Origin: Kiritimatiellia bacterium
GTDB lineage: Bacteria; Verrucomicrobiota; Kiritimatiellia; RFP12; UBA1067
Direction of reading: 5' to 3'
DNA: 9,242 nt
NCBI GenBank assembly: GCA_017547265.1
Contig: JAFYQC010000131.1
Coordinates: forward strand, 1 to 9,242
The position numbers and the translations under genes are program-made. Below are positions 6,325-9,242 of this stretch, piece after piece. Every line of letters starts with the position of its first letter. Position 1 is the first letter of the stretch. The notes beneath the pieces were generated by a model that saw nothing but the letters and a program-made list of their open reading frames with translations, did no database searches and was not told the DNA's origin.

Positions 6325-7643
6325 AGTTTCATATCCATACATACGGTTGTCAGATGAACGTGCGCGACTCGGAAGCCGTCGAGTCGATGCTCGTGGCGGC
6401 GGGGCACGAGAAGGCCGTCGGCGAGGAAGACGCAGAACTCGTCATCGTCAACAGCTGTACTGTCAGGCAGAAGGCCGAGGAAAAGGCCGTCGGCAAGGCG
6501 GGCAACCTGATTGCCGCGAAGAAGATCACTGGGCTTATGGGCTGTGCCGTGAAGCGCCTTGGTGAAGACGTGTTCAAGAAGCTTCCGAAGCTCGACTTCG
6601 CCGTTGGGCCGCGCGCGATCGGACTCATTCCGAAGATTGTCGCAGACGGGCGGTTCCCGCGGCTCGAGCTTGGCGAGGACATGATGTCCGAGGCGCTTGC
6701 CGCGCACGTGAACGGTGGCTTCCAGGCGTTCGTAACGGTGCTCGTTGGGTGCGACAACCGCTGCAGCTACTGCATCGTTCCAGACGTGCGTGGTCACGAG
6801 TATTCTCGCCCTGCGCGGGAAATAGTCGCTGAAGTTCGCGCGCTTGCCGCGCATGGCGTGCGAGAAGTGTGCCTTTTGGGGCAGAGCGTCCTGCGTTATG
6901 GCAAGAGGAACGCGGCGTGGGACGAGCGCGATGCGCCGAGTCCAGGTGGCTACACAGAGGCGTTCCCCCGACTTCTTGAGGCAATCGCCGCAATTCCGGG
7001 GATTGTGCGCATTCGCTTCACTTCGGCGCATCCGAAGGGTTGCACCGACGAGCTCCTGCGCGCCTATCGCGAGTTCCCGCAGGTCTGCCGCCATCTGCAT
7101 CTTCCCGTTCAGTCCGGTTCAGACCGCGTCCTCGCGGAGATGGGGCGCCACTACACGCGCGAGGAGTATCTGGCCGCAGTCAGGAAGCTGCGCGACTTTG
7201 ACCCCGAGTTCGCCATCACGACAGATGTCATCGTAGGGTACCCCGGCGAAAGCGCGGCGGATTTCGAGGAGACGCGTTCGCTTATGGAAGAGGCCGGCTT
7301 CGACAACTCATTCGTGTTCAAGTATTCGCCGCGCCCTGGTACGCGCTCTGCCGCGCTTCCCGACGACGTGCCGACGGCCGAGAAGGAGCGGCGCGACCAG
7401 GTTCTTCTCGCGGACCAGGAAAAGCGCGGCCAGATGCGAAACGACGCGCTTGTCGGCACTGTGCGTGAAGTGCTCGTCGAAGGGCCGTCAAAACGCAACA
7501 AGTCGCGCTGGTCTGGGCGCGACAGCGGCAACAGGATTGTGGTATGGGACGATCCGGGAGGTGTCTCTGCGAAAGCGGGCGACATTGTCCGCGTGGCGAT
7601 AACCGAGGCGCATCCGCAGATTCTGCTAGGCAAGATATGCTGA
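6321..7643 (+). CDS. miaB: tRNA-2-methylthio-N6-dimethylallyladenosine synthase
   Basis: A radical-SAM methylthiotransferase that converts i6A37 to ms2i6A37 in tRNAs reading codons beginning with U. The 440-residue product starts MKFHIHTYGCQMNVRDSE, the MiaB form of the N-terminal motif. Cys10, Cys46 (NSCTVRQKAEEK) and Cys75 (GLMGCAVKRL) match the auxiliary cluster ligands; CDNRCSYC gives the radical-SAM Cys144, Cys148 and Cys151. RFTSAHPKGCTDEL, HLPVQSGSDRVLAEMGRHYTREEY, DVIVGYPGES and FKYSPRPGTRSA follow, with a TRAM domain near the end. The usual LGQNVNSYG motif reads LGQSVLRYG here. The start fits homologues although no ribosome site precedes it. It faces mtaB across 97 bases. Substrate assignment rests on family likeness. 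Confidence 0.94.
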   Translation: MKFHIHTYGCQMNVRDSEAVESMLVAAGHEKAVGEEDAELVIVNSCTVRQKAEEKAVGKAGNLIAAKKITGLMGCAVKRLGEDVFKKLPKLDFAVGPRAIGLIPKIVADGRFPRLELGEDMMSEALAAHVNGGFQAFVTVLVGCDNRCSYCIVPDVRGHEYSRPAREIVAEVRALAAHGVREVCLLGQSVLRYGKRNAAWDERDAPSPGGYTEAFPRLLEAIAAIPGIVRIRFTSAHPKGCTDELLRAYREFPQVCRHLHLPVQSGSDRVLAEMGRHYTREEYLAAVRKLRDFDPEFAITTDVIVGYPGESAADFEETRSLMEEAGFDNSFVFKYSPRPGTRSAALPDDVPTAEKERRDQVLLADQEKRGQMRNDALVGTVREVLVEGPSKRNKSRWSGRDSGNRIVVWDDPGGVSAKAGDIVRVAITEAHPQILLGKIC

Positions 7644-7692
7644 CATTGGGCCTTCACTTCGGTTAAATGCATGCGGCGGCCCACGGGTAATT

Positions 7693-7703
7693 TATGGTAA
7701 AAT
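7693..7703 (+). promoter_or_regulatory. Extended -10 promoter of pyrE
   Basis: TATGGTAAAAT, with hexamer TAAAAT at 7698-7703, is identical to the element before the oxidoreductase gene, and both are followed by an A-rich stretch and GCGAAA. Transcription should start near 7710, giving a leader of about 14 bases. No -35 match is seen at 17 bases upstream (GGCGGC). Confidence 0.55.
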
Positions 7704-7711
7704 ATAAGGCG

Positions 7712-7717
7712 AAAGGG
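7712..7717 (+). promoter_or_regulatory. Ribosome binding site fixing the pyrE start at 7724
   Basis: AAAGGG ends six bases before the ATG at 7724. The earlier in-frame ATG at 7694 lies within the -10 promoter element and so should not be transcribed. Confidence 0.65.
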
Positions 7718-7723
7718 AAAGAC

Positions 7724-8335
7724 ATGACACAGAAACAGGTTCTAAAGGCGTTCAAGGACCCAGGCGCACTTCTCGAAGGGCATTTCGAGCTCAGGTCCAA
7801 GCTGCATTCCAATCGCTACTTCCAGTGCGCGAACGTGCTTAGGTTCCCGCGTATCGCGGAGAAGCTCTGCCGCGCAGTGACGCGCGAAGCGGTCAAGTCG
7901 GGGAAGCTCGGCAAGAAGATTGACGGAGTGATCTCGCCCGCAGTCGGCGGAATCCTCGTTGGACACGAAGTCGCTCGCGAACTCAACGTGAAGTGCATCT
8001 TTGCCGAGAAGGTGCAGGGCAAGGGCGTTGACGCGACAGGCAAGCCCAACACTGTCCTCGCTCTCCGCCGCTTCTCGATCAAGAAGGGCGAGCGCTATGT
8101 CGTCGCAGAGGATGTCGTGACGAAGGGTGGGCGCGTCCAGGAGACGATTGATCTCGTGAAGGCGGCGGGCGGCAAGGTTGCCGGCGTCGTTCTGCTCGTT
8201 GACCGTTCTGGCGGCAAGGTGAAGTTTGGCCGCATCCCGATGTTCTCGCTCATGCAGATGACACCCGAGACTTGGACGGCCGCAGAGTGCCCGATGTGCA
8301 AGGCGGGAACTAAGCCCGTCCACCCTGGATCGTGA
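7724..8335 (+). CDS. pyrE: Orotate phosphoribosyltransferase
   Basis: Joins orotate and PRPP to give orotidine 5'-phosphate in de novo UMP synthesis, in the cytoplasm. The 203-residue product opens with ALLEGHFELRSKLHSNRYFQ, the orotate phosphoribosyltransferase N-terminal pattern (usually HFxLSSGxHSxxY). ISPAVGGILVGHEVARELN follows, then FAEKVQG, and the PRPP-binding loop VVAEDVVTKGGRVQETIDLV (about residues 126-145). It ends CPMCKAGTKPVHPGS, a tail common in this subgroup. The family's SSG is RSK here, a small deviation. The start is set by the ribosome site and by the promoter covering the earlier ATG. It stands 80 bases after miaB with its own promoter, and ribBA follows at 59 bases, perhaps on the same transcript. 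Confidence 0.9.
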   Translation: MTQKQVLKAFKDPGALLEGHFELRSKLHSNRYFQCANVLRFPRIAEKLCRAVTREAVKSGKLGKKIDGVISPAVGGILVGHEVARELNVKCIFAEKVQGKGVDATGKPNTVLALRRFSIKKGERYVVAEDVVTKGGRVQETIDLVKAAGGKVAGVVLLVDRSGGKVKFGRIPMFSLMQMTPETWTAAECPMCKAGTKPVHPGS

Positions 8336-8344
8336 AAGTTTGAA

Positions 8345-8385
8345 GTTGGTAGGGGCGGCACTCCGTGCCGACCGCAAGTTGAAAG
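8345..8385 (+). repeat. Intergenic hairpin repeat, copy 2
   Basis: A 41-base relative of 1316-1359, in the same orientation to the gene behind it. 8353-8361 pairs with 8365-8373 over nine positions with one G-A mismatch; the loop is again TCC (8362-8364). The four stem bases next to the loop are GCAC/GTGC here but TGTC/GACG in copy 1, so both arms changed together and pairing is kept. It ends nine bases before the ribBA ATG, and its GAAAG end (8381-8385) is the only weak ribosome site there. Confidence 0.6.
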
Positions 8386-8394
8386 TTGGGCTGC

Positions 8395-9242
8395 ATGTTC
8401 GATTCGGTTGAAGACTGCCTTGAGGCGCTGAAGCGCGGCGAAATCGTCCTTGTGACGGACGACGCAGACCGCGAGAACGAGGGCGACTGCATCTGTGCGG
8501 CAGAGTTCGCGACGTGCGAGAACGTCAACTTCATGGCAACGTTCGCGCGCGGGCTGATCTGCATGCCGATGAGCAGGGCGTGGTGCCGCAAGCTTGACCT
8601 TCCGCAGATGGTGGTGCAGAATACCGACAACCACCAGACCGCGTTCACCGTTTCGATTGACGCAACTTCGACGACGACAGGCATTTCCGCCGCGGAGCGC
8701 TCGATGACGGCGCTTGCCTGCGTCAGCGACGGCGTGAAGCCGTCTGACTTCAGGCGCCCAGGTCATATGTTTCCTCTAGAGGCGCGCGAGGGCGGCGTAC
8801 TGAAGAGGGCCGGCCACACCGAGGCGACGGTCGACCTCTGCCGCCTTGCGGGACTCAAGGAAGTCGGGCTCTGCTGCGAGATAATGAAGGACGACGGAAC
8901 GATGGCGCGTCTTGACGACGTCGCCGCGTTTGCGAAACGCCACGGCCTCAAGATGATGACGATAGCCGACCTCATCGCCTATCGACGCAAGGTCGACAAG
9001 CTCGTCGAGAAAGTCGAGGAAGTTGATCTCCCGACCGACCACGGACATTTTCGACTCAGCATGTACAAGAGCCGAATCACTGGGCTTGAGCATCTTGCGC
9101 TCGTGAAGGGTAAGGTAGACGACGGCGCGCCTGTTCTCGTGCGCGTCCACTCCGAGTGCTTCACCGGCGACGTCCTCGGTTCAGAGCGCTGCGACTGCGG
9201 GCCGCAGCTTCACACCGCGATGGAGATGGTGGAGCGCGAGGG
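8395..9242 (+). CDS. ribBA: Bifunctional riboflavin synthesis protein RibBA, 3' end cut off
   Basis: A fusion of 3,4-dihydroxy-2-butanone-4-phosphate synthase (from ribulose 5-phosphate) and GTP cyclohydrolase II, the two entry steps of riboflavin synthesis. The 282 codons present cover the whole RibB domain and the start of RibA. RibB motifs are LVTDDADRENEGD (about 19-31), TTTGISAAERS (about 94-103), RPGHMFPL (121-128) and GGVLKRAGHTEATVDL (133-148). RibA begins near 210 and shows HSECFTGDVLGSERCDCG (252-269) with the zinc ligands Cys255, Cys266 and Cys268. The family's TGISAxDR has Glu in place of Asp. The frame stays open to the last base, so the rest of RibA lies outside. The ATG at 8395 gives the usual start; no strong ribosome site or separate promoter is visible, so it may be read from the pyrE promoter. 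Confidence 0.95.
   Translation, partial: MFDSVEDCLEALKRGEIVLVTDDADRENEGDCICAAEFATCENVNFMATFARGLICMPMSRAWCRKLDLPQMVVQNTDNHQTAFTVSIDATSTTTGISAAERSMTALACVSDGVKPSDFRRPGHMFPLEAREGGVLKRAGHTEATVDLCRLAGLKEVGLCCEIMKDDGTMARLDDVAAFAKRHGLKMMTIADLIAYRRKVDKLVEKVEEVDLPTDHGHFRLSMYKSRITGLEHLALVKGKVDDGAPVLVRVHSECFTGDVLGSERCDCGPQLHTAMEMVERE

Noticed and set aside
7648..7682. Terminator after miaB from GGGCC pairing with GGCCC
   Set aside because: The stem is only five pairs with a 25-base loop and no T-run behind it.
7694..7723. Longer pyrE product starting at the ATG at 7694
   Set aside because: This ATG lies inside the extended -10 element; the start at 7724 has a ribosome site and matches the usual family N-terminus.
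8341..8394. FMN riboswitch before ribBA
   Set aside because: The GGGGCGG and CCGACCGC strings recall part of that riboswitch, but the space to the start codon is far too short for the full structure and the other conserved arms are missing.

Overview
The window is a GC-rich, tightly packed piece of a bacterial chromosome with housekeeping genes on both strands. The best lineage clue is a 51-residue basic protein on the minus strand (2933-3088) that resembles the 'small basic protein' family known from the Planctomycetes-Verrucomicrobia-Chlamydiae (PVC) superphylum. An exported-type FAD oxidoreductase of a kind often amplified in PVC genomes agrees with this. A Kiritimatiellota or Lentisphaerota/Verrucomicrobiota-like host is my inference; no rRNA is present to prove it.

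Layout: xseA (exonuclease VII large subunit, +) is followed by an FAD-dependent oxidoreductase (+) that has its own promoter and a hairpin-bearing leader. The two strands converge at about 2783-2932, where there is a symmetric nine-base repeat hairpin and a two-way terminator. A minus-strand operon then reads, from right to left, mtaB, recO, a parvulin-type prolyl isomerase lipoprotein, and the small basic protein. mtaB stands head to head with its paralogue miaB (+), with 97 bases between them and a promoter for each. Downstream on the plus strand are an orotate phosphoribosyltransferase (pyrE) and the first 282 codons of ribBA, which runs off the window end.

Functionally the region covers DNA repair (XseA, RecO), tRNA A37 methylthiolation (MiaB, MtaB), envelope protein folding (the isomerase), pyrimidine synthesis (PyrE) and flavin synthesis or use (RibBA, the FAD enzyme). 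There is no sign of phage, CRISPR, toxin-antitoxin or transposase genes.

The most unusual points are: (1) the isomerase appears to be a circularly permuted parvulin, with its first beta strand (ASHILV) moved to the C-terminal side of the domain; (2) a short intergenic repeat occurs twice, just upstream of two starts, with a conserved TCC loop and stem bases that covary; (3) four promoters share an extended -10 motif, TATGRTAWAAT, and one of them predicts a leaderless mtaB mRNA.
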